DNA of 64,000 bases from Dryomyza anilis. Taxonomy: Eukaryota > Arthropoda > Insecta > Diptera > Dryomyzidae. The position numbers were made by a program, and so were the translations under genes. Shown piece by piece: positions 44,392 to 54,995 of the stretch (within the stretch, counting starts at the first letter, position 1; each line of letters opens with the position of its first letter). The stretch spans positions 33,567,963 through 33,631,962 of the forward strand of contig OX638133.1 of assembly GCA_951804985.1 (NCBI GenBank), written 5' to 3'. The notes below the pieces were generated by a model. It worked only from the letters and a program-made list of their open reading frames with translations. It was not told the DNA's origin and made no database searches.

Positions 44392-44816
44392 TTAGCGTAT
44401 TCACAGTTTCATGATATTGGTACGACATTGTACGAATACGACAGTACGGCAATTGAACTGTGAGCACCACTTTTCAGCTTCATAAAATATTTCGTCAAAT
44501 AAATGCAGCTGATTCTTATAAAATTTGGATTTTGGGATTTAAATATTCCTCGATTTCAAAAGAAAAACAAATAAATTAACATTTTAAATGCACTATTTGT
44601 CTTCAATTTCACACATTTCACATTTTTATTTATTTCACAAAATACGACATCAAAAAACATGCCTCAGGGCTACTCTCAAATACAACACTAGTGGCATTTC
44701 ACTTTTATAAGGGATGCAACAACAAACTAACGTTTCTGTGTTATTGTATCGTATATATACTACATGGTACGAATACCATACTAAAATTAAAATACGATGA
44801 ACTGTGAATACGCTAA
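44392..44816. mobile_element. MITE-like element, family D copy 2
   Basis: 425 bases with terminal inverted repeats TTAGCGTATTCACAGTTTCA and ATGAACTGTGAATACGCTAA. The interior matches the element at 7643-8009 in reverse (ACATGGTACGAATACCATAC, CAAAAAACATGCCTCAGGGC, CAAATAAATGCAGCTGATT). This copy is longer and better preserved at both ends. Confidence 0.85.
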
Positions 44817-44974
44817 ATGTGTTTTTGTTATGTATTATAACATAGTCTGTCTCAGAGCTCTTCGATGATTGAAGTTTTCTCGAACTAACTAAGTTCAACC
44901 TCGTTGCTTTATCACCAATAATTTCTAAAATTTTTCGTACCTTAAAATTTAAGGAAAAGATACGGTATTTAAAT

Positions 44975-45606
44975 ATTTATCACATCGATATCACAATGTT
45001 CTTCGAAGCAATCTCGATATTCGTTTCGATTTCGATGCAGAATAGTTGGTTTTCTCGTTACGAATAAACTTTATTATCTCGTAACGATATCTATGTACAT
45101 TTTAGAATGAATTGTAGTATAATATAGATACGAAATCGTAATCGAGATCGAATGAATTCCTCGACATCTGGAAACAGTCTCCAAGCGATATCGAATCCAA
45201 TGACAGACTGGAAAAGTTTAAATTATCGTTTATGTTATTCATATCGATATCGTTACGAGATCAATGCGAGAAGAAGGAGAATTCACATGATTTCGGACAT
45301 TTTCTAGAAGCAATTTCGAGCATCAAAATGAACTTACGTGGTAGGTAGATGTCGATCGGTTCTGTCTTGAGTTTTCTCGGTACGAACAATTGAATGAAAT
45401 CGAAACTATATAAAAAAAATAATCAAAGTTTGAGAATTGCGATATCGATGCGATAAATTTTTAAATATCGTATCTTGTCAACGAATTTTAATGTACGATG
45501 CCTTTTAAAAATTAGAATCGATTAAACAACAGGCTCGAATGTTTTTAACGAAGTTATTCGAAAAAGCTTTGAGGCATTGGAGGTCTCCGTGACATGGCAG
45601 ACTTGG
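44975..45606. mobile_element. MITE family B, copy 2 with an adjoining partial copy
   Basis: About 45233-45606 follows copy 1 collinearly (TCGATATCGTTACGAGATCA ... GTGACATGGCAGACTTGG). Its left end is decayed. The preceding 44975-45212 has the same vocabulary (CTCGTAACGATATC, GACAGACTGG) in mixed orientation, probably a second rearranged copy. Confidence 0.65.
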
Positions 45607-45663
45607 TATTTGTCATTTAGTACTAATATTTTGATAAATTCATAAAATTCAAATATTTTTAAA

Positions 45664-45882
45664 CTCAGAAAAAGTCATATTAAAATTGGTCAATAGGACA
45701 GTTTTTGATTCAATAGTATACAAAAAATAAATATTTTGATATAAACACATATACAATCTAATAGTATTTAATAGTATTTTCTAGTTTTTAATGGTATTTA
45801 CCCATTAAAATAATAATTTATCTCCTATTGATTAATATTAAAAGCAAAAAAACTATTGATTTTATAGTAATTTTTATTAAGT
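45664..45882. mobile_element. MITE family A, copy 4 (diverged)
   Basis: Shares ATTAAAATTGGTCAATAGGA, AATAGTATACAAAAAATAAA and ATTAAAATAATAATTTATC with copies 1-3. The ends have decayed to CTCAGAAAAAG and TTTTTATTAAGTG. Confidence 0.7.
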
Positions 45883-47237
45883 GTAATAATTTTGAAATGA
45901 AACAAGTTCGTTTAGTTTATACGCACCTTTAAATTTAATTTACTTGATAAAAGTGTCCTTGTTTTCACCCAGAGTAACTGAAAAAAAAATTGAAAATAAA
46001 TAATTAAATTAATATTAAAATATTTTTATTGATTGAAGTTAAAAATAAATGTATTTTAATAACATGTTAGACAGAAATGCGGAAATCTTTATGAACACAT
46101 GTTTGCATTTAATTAACTAAAATTAAAGAATAACAGCTGCATTTATTTAATTTCACAAAAACCATCTACAGCAGTTGGCAATAACCGCAGATGTAAAGGA
46201 ATAAAATGTTTTTTTTTTTGGACACGTGTAAATATTAAAATCAGCTTTTTTGAAAGTTTTATTTTTAAAAAATGAACATATTTAAACTTGTCACAACTTA
46301 CGAGCTTTCAATGTGAATAATTTAAACCAAAATTACTTCATTTAAGTAAGTTTAAACTGAAGATTAAAACCGAAACGTGGGAGAAATTTTAAATAAAATG
46401 AAAACCGTTATTAATTTCGTTTTCAATTTCATGAAAAAATGTCTTTTGAAAGCCTTTCACAAAGTTTCAATTTAAACGTGCAAGTTTAGAACCTAACAAA
46501 GCTTTTAAGCCCAAGTTGTGGTACTTTTTTTTATATTATTACAAAAAAATGACAATTTTATGTTTTAAAAAATTAATCCCAGCATAAATTTCAATTTATT
46601 ATAAACTTCAATTTGGTTTTATTCAAATGTTTAAATTTGAAATTGCTTTAAGCCAACTTTGACAACAGATACACGGTAGCTTTGAAATTGTCATTCTTCG
46701 TTTTGGGATTAACATATCAAAGCCTCCAGCTGCGTGTGACTGGTTTTCTGATTATATTGTGAAATTCAAATAAAAATAACAAAATGAAAGTTCAAGAATC
46801 TTAAACTGACTCTTTGTAAAATGCAGATACGTGAATGCATAGCAACTTTTGTGATGTATGGAATTTTTCCCTTTTTTTTTTGTTATGTTCAAGACTTTGG
46901 TTTATAGTTGAATGTTAATAAATTTTTACCTGAAAGTAAATCTGTTTTAACGTCTAGACTACAAATTAGAGACTGATTTTTTTTCTTCTGTTTTTGATGT
47001 AGATGAGGTCAATGGAAAACCAGTTAATTTTGATATATGGCGTTGTTTACAAATTAATAATAAAATTATAGTTTGTTATAATTAGTTAAGAGAATTCTAT
47101 GAAAATGTGTGTGGCTTTGTTTTATTTAAATTATCTAGATTCTAGAATATACAAAATTAATTTGTTTGGATTAAAACTAGTTTTTATTGACGATATTTAT
47201 AATTTGAAATTCTCTATTTTCGAAATTAAAGGTAATA
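45883..47237. other. Intergenic DNA, nothing recognised
   Basis: AT-rich. AAGTTTAAAC-type words recur around 46290-46500, but no unit can be defined. No ORF is supported. Confidence 0.35.
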
Positions 47238-47610
47238 CTCCAGTATGCTATTCGTATCGATATCGTTACGAGAGAAATGCGAGTAAATGGAGAAATCACA
47301 CGGTATCGGACCCGTTCTCGTAACGATATCGAGCGTCAAATTGGACCTAGATATCGGAACGTTCTGTCGGAGTTTTCTCGATACGAGAAATTTTTCGAAA
47401 TCGGAACGATATCGAAAAAAAATGATCAAATTCGAAATTTCCTCGAAAAATATTGCGATATCGATTTGATAAATGTTTAAATATCGTATCTTGTCAAAGA
47501 ATTTGAATGTACGAACATTTTTAAAAATTAGAATCGAGATCGAACTTTTTTTATTAAAGTTATTCGAGAAAGCTTCGAGGTATCGAAGGTCTCCGAGACA
47601 TGGCAGACTG
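47238..47610. mobile_element. MITE family B, copy 3
   Basis: It runs from CCAGTATGCTATTCG to ACATGGCAGACTG, collinear with copy 1 over its full length. The overlapping open frames in both directions come from its palindromic content and are not genes. Confidence 0.8.
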
Positions 47611-49424
47611 CGATGTTATTGATATTGAATATGCTCGACAAGAAGTTAACTTTTAGTCGTCATTAAACCAAGTTTAATATTTATTTTTGCAAAAATACAT
47701 ATTTTTCTCTAAATTATAATTTAGAATATGGAGATTTACTCATTCTAAAATCAAACCGTATTGCTAAGCAAATGTCAGAAAACATAGAAAACCACTTAAG
47801 TTTCACTTTTACACTTGACATAAAATCTAAGCGGCATAAGTTAAAACTTAAAATTTATACAGCTTAAAAGCAGAATGTTGTAGAGAATAAAAGCCGACTT
47901 AAATAGTTGAAATAAAAAAAAATATTTAGCTCTGGCATTCTTTAAAAATATGCCCTGCTTAAATTTAAATTTGCAAATGTTTAATTCGTGGACATTTTAT
48001 ATTGTTTTATATATCCAAATGTTTTAAATAATTCTCAGTATTTTAAGTTTTCCCATTTTATAGATTTCACAACATTGGTCTTCAATTTACTTTAACTGAC
48101 CTTTAGCTTAATCCTTAAACTATTACACCGTATATCACGTTCTTAAGAGAAAAAAAAAGCACTTCCTGTTGTAAATTTTTACCTGTACAATACGTATATT
48201 TATCATAAAGAGATAGTCATAAAACCCCATCTCAATACCGAGCCTAATTAAGTAATTTTCACTCTATGAACTATGCTCCGAAAACTAAACACGAAACAAA
48301 GACCATATTCCGTATTGTAATATTAACATAATCCATAGTCAAGGTAAATCGATGCGATGCCAACTACCTGGTAAATCTTACCTGCGGCTCTTTGCTAATT
48401 TACCGGTCATTAGACTTTTGATACGAACGAAAACAATGACAACTGTTATAAATCACAACGAAACATCGAGATTAACCTTGTTTTCGGTCGACTGCTTCGT
48501 AAACATATATTTTAACAATACAAATCAGCTGTTTTCTAGAAATGCACAACTTAATTTTGTGCATTTCTCGAAATTATCTTTGTATTTTGCAAGCATATGT
48601 ATTTTTGAGAAATGAGCTCACAAACAAAATGATCTCACCAGACGACGAGACACAGCAAGAGATATAGACAAATGTAGACGGAAATCAGTTGTTGAATGTT
48701 CGACACAACCAGATCTTGTTATTCAGTTGTCACCACTATAATAAAATAAATAAAAAAACGGCACGATTTAGCACTCGTTGGAGAATATTGCGAGGTAGAG
48801 CCATATGTCTATGTCTACCTGCATATTTAGTGATCTTGCAGATGAAACTGTGCTATTCTCCTCTCATTCTCTACAACTAAAACTGATATGCAAACATATG
48901 TTTTTTTTTATTATTTTGCTTTTGTAAATTGTTATTTGATATTTTTGTAGGGTACCTCTATATATTTTTGTTTCTTTTCGAAATCTTAAAATATGCTGAG
49001 CGCTCAACTTAATTAGTTTTTAAAATACATACACAGATTTGTGTACTAAAATTCCAGCTGTGCTCCGAACTGTTTTAATGATAGTTCTCGGTATTAGGTT
49101 ACAGCAGATTGTTTTCAAATGAACGTACGTTCGATTTTTAATATATATTTTTTTTTGATTTACATAAATGTTTTATGGTTTGTTATCTGAACCACTGAAT
49201 TTAGTATTTTGTATTTGTGTTGATTATTAGAATAATCTTTAGTTAATCATCAGTTGAAGAGCACATTCCAGTTTTTTTTTTGTTTTATTTTGAATACCAA
49301 AAACCATGAAATCTTTTGTACACATTTGTATTATAAGTTTTTTTATTGAACTGTGGTATTACAAAGTATCACAATATCAATGGAAAATATTAAATTACAT
49401 GTTTATTTTACTGTAGTATCATAT
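47611..49424. other. Intergenic DNA, nothing firm
   Basis: The stretch 48340-48900 is less AT-rich and contains two short plus-strand ORFs (48352-48615, 48689-48880) without recognisable domains. I would not call them. No repeats were paired. Confidence 0.35.
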
Positions 49425-49853
49425 CCCAGTAGAAATTTACCCGATGCGCCATCGGAAAATGATCGGGTTATCGTTGGGTAAGCCCTATTAGAGAAAATAT
49501 GATAATTGCCTTTCCATGCCCTTATCATGCTTGACTTATCAGGGTTTACATTATCTAAATAGTCAATGTTCCCGATCATAGCTACATTATTTGTTCCTCA
49601 TAACACAATTAGCATCAGGCAATGATCGAGATTTAATGAGAGAAACCCTATTATGCTCGGTCTCTGACAAGGCTATTGTCGGGTAAATAATAAAATGGGG
49701 AATTGCCCGATCAGTACATGATTATGGCCTGACGTCAATACATGATCAGGACACTGCGTTACAAGGACATTATGGGCCTCGTCATATCCCGATCATCTCA
49801 AATAATGACATGATCACTTCATGACCATGGCCCTACCAAAATTTCTACTAGGG
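49425..49853. mobile_element. MITE-like element, family E copy 2
   Basis: 429 bases from CCCAGTAGAAATTTACCCGA to CCAAAATTTCTACTAGGG. The interior is packed with GATCGGG, TGATCGG, CCCGATCA and GGCCATGATC-like words in both orientations, i.e. subterminal repeats. It has the same ends as 3631-3981. Confidence 0.8.
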
Positions 49854-50670
49854 TAAAAGCCAACATTACAAAAATATGTCGCAAGATTGTGTTCTACGCA
49901 TCACGTTATTTATTGAAGCTCTATTTAAAATCATGTTGCATATTTTTGTAGTACTTATAGTTTTTAATACTTAGAGGAAATTGGTGATGTGTTTAACCAA
50001 AATAATAATAGTTGATAAATTAAATACCTACACGAAAAGTGAAAATGTCATCATATTAAAATCAATTTAATCGGTAAAAAACATACATTTTTTAAAATCA
50101 TTGAAACTGACTTTAATTTATCAATGACTTCGGTAGTTTTTCGATTTAATGATAATGATTAATAGAATTAGATCAAGTATACATAAAATTATAAGAATGC
50201 AAAATTTTAAGGCCAGAAGTATTTTGTTATAGTAATTTAAATTTAAAAATTTGAAAAAAATGCATAGAAATACTCTAGGTTTTTTTTGCATCTTCTCCGT
50301 TTTAGTTCCAAGATCTTCACTTTAGGATCACACTTGCTGAAAAAGAAGTGCTCGGTACACATGGGAGATCAGTTTAGTATATGTTTAATTTGTATAGCAC
50401 AATTTGATAGATTGATATATGGTGGTACAAAATTGAACCCATTTTTTCCCCCATTTTCAAAATATATGGGTTTTTCGGCCAGGGCACGTACGCCCCTCAA
50501 TGAAATTTTAATTTGAAAATATCAGTTGAAAGCTGTTATAAATTTGCAACGTATGACCTATATCTTATTAATGTGCCATCTATATCAAAAGAGTACGAGC
50601 ACTACAAATGTCGAAAAAAAATGAGCGTGAATTTGTTCAAAACAGCAATTTTTCCCGTGGAACATACTAG
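49854..50670. other. Intergenic DNA, nothing recognised
   Basis: No feature beyond short chance ORFs (50286-50516, 50513-50728). Confidence 0.35.
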
Positions 50671-51371
50671 AGATGGGCGCGTGCCTGTTTTAGACGGCAC
50701 GGACACGCACGGGCATGCCTATAGGTGACACGCACGAGCACGAGCCCGACGAGTAAATTTACAGGCACGCACGAGAAGCACGATAAAACACGGGATTTTA
50801 AAAGACACGAAGAAACACGGAAAAACAGGACAAAACACGAAAAAAACATGAAAAAGCAAGCGGAACGTGAAAAATAATACCGGAACCGTTTAGATTTTTG
50901 GAACCAAAATCATTATTAAAAATGTATTGAACCGGAACTGGAATCGGAACATATATATTTATTTCTGGTTGGAATCGGTACCGCTATTTTAAAAATATCG
51001 GTACCAGAACCGGAACATATAATATAGTTCCTGTCAGGGAATTCAAAGAAACGGAATCGGAACCGTTCTGAAAAATGTATGGATTTAAGTTTGATGCTGT
51101 TTTATTCTCTTAAATCCATAAGTAAAACAGATTTTCAAGAAAAGGTCAAAATACCACGTAAGGGTTTTTTTTAATTGGGGTAGAAACTATAAAAAAAAAG
51201 TTTAATGGGCATGTGCTTGATTTTGGAAGCACGGACACGCACGACATGGCATGACAACAACTAACACGCACGACACGGCATGATAACAACTAACACGCAC
51301 GGAGATTTGCACGCACGAACTCAGATTTTCGGGCGTGACACGAAAAAAGCACGGCACACATTGTTTATTTT
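50671..51371. repeat. CACG-rich simple repeats flanking repeat family C copy 3
   Basis: About 50675-50830 and 51205-51357 are degenerate arrays of ACACGCACGG, GGCACGG and ACACGAA words (GCACGGACACGCACGACATG occurs in the second). Between them, 50872-51072 is family C (GGAACCGTTTAGATTTTTGG, CCGGAACTGGAATCGGAAC). The two arrays and the middle may be one element. Confidence 0.55.
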
Positions 51372-51557
51372 TAATCCGAACGGCGGGTGAGAGCTTTTCA
51401 TAGGCAATGTTTTACTCTAGTAGTTTAGCCATTTACTGCCGAGAGGTAAGCGCGGTATAGATGTTTCTATGAAAAGATGTTGTTAGCCCCAGTCCAGGCT
51501 TGAATCGGGGACCTTTCGGTTCGCAGTCCAACGCACTAACCACTGAGATACCGCAGC
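51372..51557 (-). repeat. tRNA-derived SINE, 5' half
   Basis: In reverse orientation: CCGAACGGCGGGTGAGAGCT, GCGCGGTATAGATGTTTCTA, CCAGGCTTGAATCGGGGACC, and the tRNA-like head to ACCGCAGC at 51557 including a complete A-box complement (CTAACCACTGAG). The 3' half and ATT tail are missing. The following 51558-51930 holds nothing recognised. Confidence 0.85.
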
Positions 51558-51930
51558 TAATTAATATATAATTTATGTTAATGTAAGATAACTGCTGCAA
51601 TAATGTCGAGAGGGGAATAATAATATTATTCTCTCTCTATCTCTTTAGTTTAAACATTGACGTGATTTATACATATTGACAAGTGATTGAATGCTTAGTG
51701 GAATCGTGATTTTATAATTATCAATCATACTAATGCTTTGGCAATCACAATTCTAATTATAAACTGAATTCATAATTAGATCACAATTCGTTGTAATTAC
51801 TATTTCAATCAACTTAGTACCTTTAAATGATTTCTGCATTTGAATTAATGCAATATTCTATCGTTTTTTTATGTTTGCAGCGAATATAATATATTTGCAA
51901 TCATAAATTTTATATAATTAAATGTTACAT

Positions 51931-52176
51931 TTCGTCGTTATAGAACGAAAAGTCACCAAATACATATTCAAAATGCCAAATATTAACTTACAAAAAACTT
52001 TATATATCTGTCAATTTTTAATCGATGATTTAAATTTTTTACCACGTGATAAAATAATGTAAATCTATCAACTGATATTTCAACTATAAAGATGTACCAA
52101 TTAATTTTTATAATATTAAACAACAAACTCCAAATTTAAGTTTTTAATTGGTGTCTTTTCGTTCTACAACGACGAT
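51931..52176. mobile_element. MITE family J, copy 2
   Basis: 246 bases. The left end is TCGTCGTTATAGAACGAAAA followed by GTCACCAAATAC. The right end read in reverse is TCGTCGTTGTAGAACGAAAA followed by GACACCAATT. This is the cleanest terminal inverted repeat (about 28 bases) of the family. The interior TATATCTGTCAATTTTTAAT and TTATAATATTAAACAACAAA matches copy 1. Confidence 0.85.
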
Positions 52177-52867
52177 TTTCTTCCGTTTTTTTTTAATTTA
52201 AAAAAAACATTAAAATTTGGTATTCATTTTGAGATTTATGGTATAAATTTATTTTATTTAATAATACGGAAAATCATATAAGTAACATGTAGCATAACAT
52301 GTTTGCGGTGCAACACATTTTTTCTTTGCATGCAGCTGTTTGAGTAGTTCCTAAGTGTTTGAATCGGTCAATGATTCATAAATAGTTATATTTAAAAATC
52401 ACATTTTTTCGATATCCGGTCTAACATATTTTTCCATTCAATTAAAACTTCCTTTTGAAACCTGCTGCAGCAGACATTTAACATATGTCGTCTCCCTTAA
52501 GTTGTGTAAGTGATACCTCATGAAACCTGGTGTTTAAACGAAAAGTGCTACCGGCACTTTTTAGATCCTTAGATAAAAAATAAAAAAAAAAAAAATACTT
52601 GACAACAGCGGCAAATTCCAGAAGATCGTTTTAACTTTAGTTTCAAGAAACGTTGTAAAAAATTGAAATTCTGAAAATGGCAAAAAGAGACGATAAGCTA
52701 AAAAAGCAAACATTTTACCACATTTTGTCGGTTGGCGGTTAGTCTTAAAAAAGGTTAAAAGAAAAAATATAATAACAAATAAACGACAGCTGCAAGTCAA
52801 ATACTGAATTGAGGTTAGTTGGGTGCAAAAAAAGATGAAGTAAAAAAATTGCCTTTGAAGGTTTTAT
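52177..52867. other. Intergenic DNA, nothing recognised
   Basis: The minus-strand ORF at 52561-52800 is Phe/Leu-rich because of poly-A/T runs and is not credible. No repeats were paired. Confidence 0.35.
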
Positions 52868-53103
52868 ATCGGCGACGTAAAATACTTTTTTTCCAGAAAC
52901 TTATTTCTTCATTAATTAATATTATAAAATATAGGTGTTAAATATCAAAAGTTGAAATATCATTCGAAGGATTTACTCATAAATTTATGAAAATGTTGGT
53001 CTAACCGTTTAGTAACCGCACGATATAAAATTACTTTTTTTGATAACCTTTTAATGAAATTTTTTTAAATAGTTGGTGACTATTACTGCTACAACGACGA
53101 TAT
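52868..53103. repeat. Possible diverged MITE family J copy
   Basis: The right end ACAACGACGATAT and GGTGACTATTACTGCT match family J. The left end ATCGGCGACGTAAAATAC is a poorer match, and AGTTGAAATATCATT resembles the family interior. A separate isolated right end (GGTGACTTTTCGTTCTACAA then CGACGATAT) lies at 56020-56048. Confidence 0.4.
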
Positions 53104-54839
53104 ATAATGTAAAATAATATAATTCCGCCATAGTATCCAATTATGTCCTATTTATTTAAAGCTTAAAAAATATACCGGGAGTTTTTGAGTGAAATTTTAA
53201 TTAAAAAAAAACAACATTTTTTCTTCTTATTTTTAACTGTATTAAAAAAAAGAGAAGAATTGAGTACTAGGTTGCAATTACTGTGTTTTACCTTAAAAGC
53301 GAAATATATTTTATATATATATAATTTCAAATTTCATTACAATACGTGTCATTGAAATTTATGTGCTGGTTCATTGAGTTTTTAAAAGTCAGAATGCAGT
53401 GAAATCACAAGTCTTATCGTTAAACGATCCTCGTGGTGATTAATTAGACTTAAAATTTCATTTGCAATATATGTATGATTCGTTTTTTAAATTTATTGGT
53501 GACATGCACTGAGTTTTAATTTATTTTTTGTGATAACAATAAAGAATTTCGAAATCTACACTTAGGAACCAAGAATATATTCACAACAGCAATATTATTT
53601 AAGATTTAAAATCCAAGGGTTTGATTTATTGTAGAATAAATTAATTTATTCTTGAATGAATACATTTGTAAATGAATATATTAATTTATAGATGAATATT
53701 TTAATTTTTTGATAATTATTTAATGTAAAGAATGACTAATTTTTACACACAGATTTTTAAAATGTTTAACAGGATTTATAAAAAGGTACAGAAATATTCG
53801 AAATGTATGGGACATTGTCTGTTAAATTGGCTAGAGCAAAATGTTCATTTAAAAAAAATTAAAAATAGTTCTAATAAAAATCTTAATTAAGAATTTATGA
53901 TCGTATCTCTAAGTATTTGTATCGTGGAAGTACAAATTTCAATTATAATTTGTACTAAGGCCATGATCGGGAATTCATCATTGTATTTTTGTCTTATCAT
54001 AACCCGAACAGTTATTAAGTAGTGATACTTCTTTAATATTCACGAACTCTACAAACCCTTTTTAAACACGATAAAATAACGACACAAGTTTTGATCCCCT
54101 TTCATTAAATTTTGCATGAACATTTCCATCATAATCATTTTTTTTAGCAATTTTTTTTTTTTAATTTAAATCGCTGGATTTGTCTAGTACGATTTCAATG
54201 CTTAGAAACGAATTTTTTGTATTGAGGAATTGAATTTAAAATTTTATAAATAAAAAATCATACGAACTTGATCGAAATGCTATTGAAATTTGAAACATTA
54301 CCGAAACTTTACTATGAAACTCATAATATCCCCAGACTAAATTAATTGACTTTAATCTTACGAATTAAAGAACGATTTGCAAAAACAAAGCATACAATTA
54401 TAGATCTAGTTTAACAGATAATACATATTTTTATTACATAAACCATATCTTTTAAGCAATGATTAATAGCTATAACTCAAAATTTATATTTTTGCGTTTG
54501 ACTGGTCATAACTTTGATCAGATCCACCCGAAAATCATTGGGTTTATTTGAAAATATTAGTTGAGGTATTTTCAATGAAATAAAAAAATAATCAGACATA
54601 AAACTTAAATCTGTAAAAGTCAATATCTAAAGAGAAGAATTGAAGGGTTTGGTGAAAAAAAGGGTTAAGTCCATTTTTTCATTTAGCAGGAAAATCAATA
54701 CTAACTGTTTAAACTTGCCTACATATGGGAATAAATCAACGAAAAAAGAATAAATTTAAATTGATAATAATTTGTATGAGTGTTCTCTCGTATTAAACTA
54801 AGAAATATGCAATATTTTAAACCTCATTCCAAAATTTAG
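53104..54839. other. Intergenic DNA, mostly nothing recognised
   Basis: At 53950-54020 there is a family E fragment (AAGGCCATGATCGGGAATTC, CATAACCCGAACAGTTAT). The remainder has no feature I can support. Confidence 0.35.
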
Positions 54840-54995
54840 ATCATGTGATAACGACATTTGGATACATAAATAAAATGCTATGTTAAAGACCATTTTTATA
54901 CCTTTTAAATGATACCTAATTTGTACGTAAATTAGTTTTTAAGATAAATACAATTAAGTTAACCCACCTTTGTGGGTTTTCATCTATTTTTTCTC
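54840..54995 (-). repeat. Repeat family K, reversed copy
   Basis: Read on the minus strand it contains GGTGGGTTAACTTAATTG, TTTATCTTAAAA and GGTATCATTTAAAAGGTAT, the order seen at 30028-30120. Confidence 0.5.

Noticed and set aside
47226..47480. Three overlapping ORFs with RYR/RNDIE words
   Set aside because: They arise from the palindromic CGATATCG content of a family B MITE copy; similar peptides appear in the other copies.
48352..48880. Two neighbouring plus-strand ORFs
   Set aside because: Composition is a little more balanced, but there is no recognisable domain, splice linkage or promoter. Left as intergenic.
52561..52800. 79-codon minus ORF rich in Phe and Leu
   Set aside because: Hydrophobic only because of poly-A/T runs; no start context, no domain.
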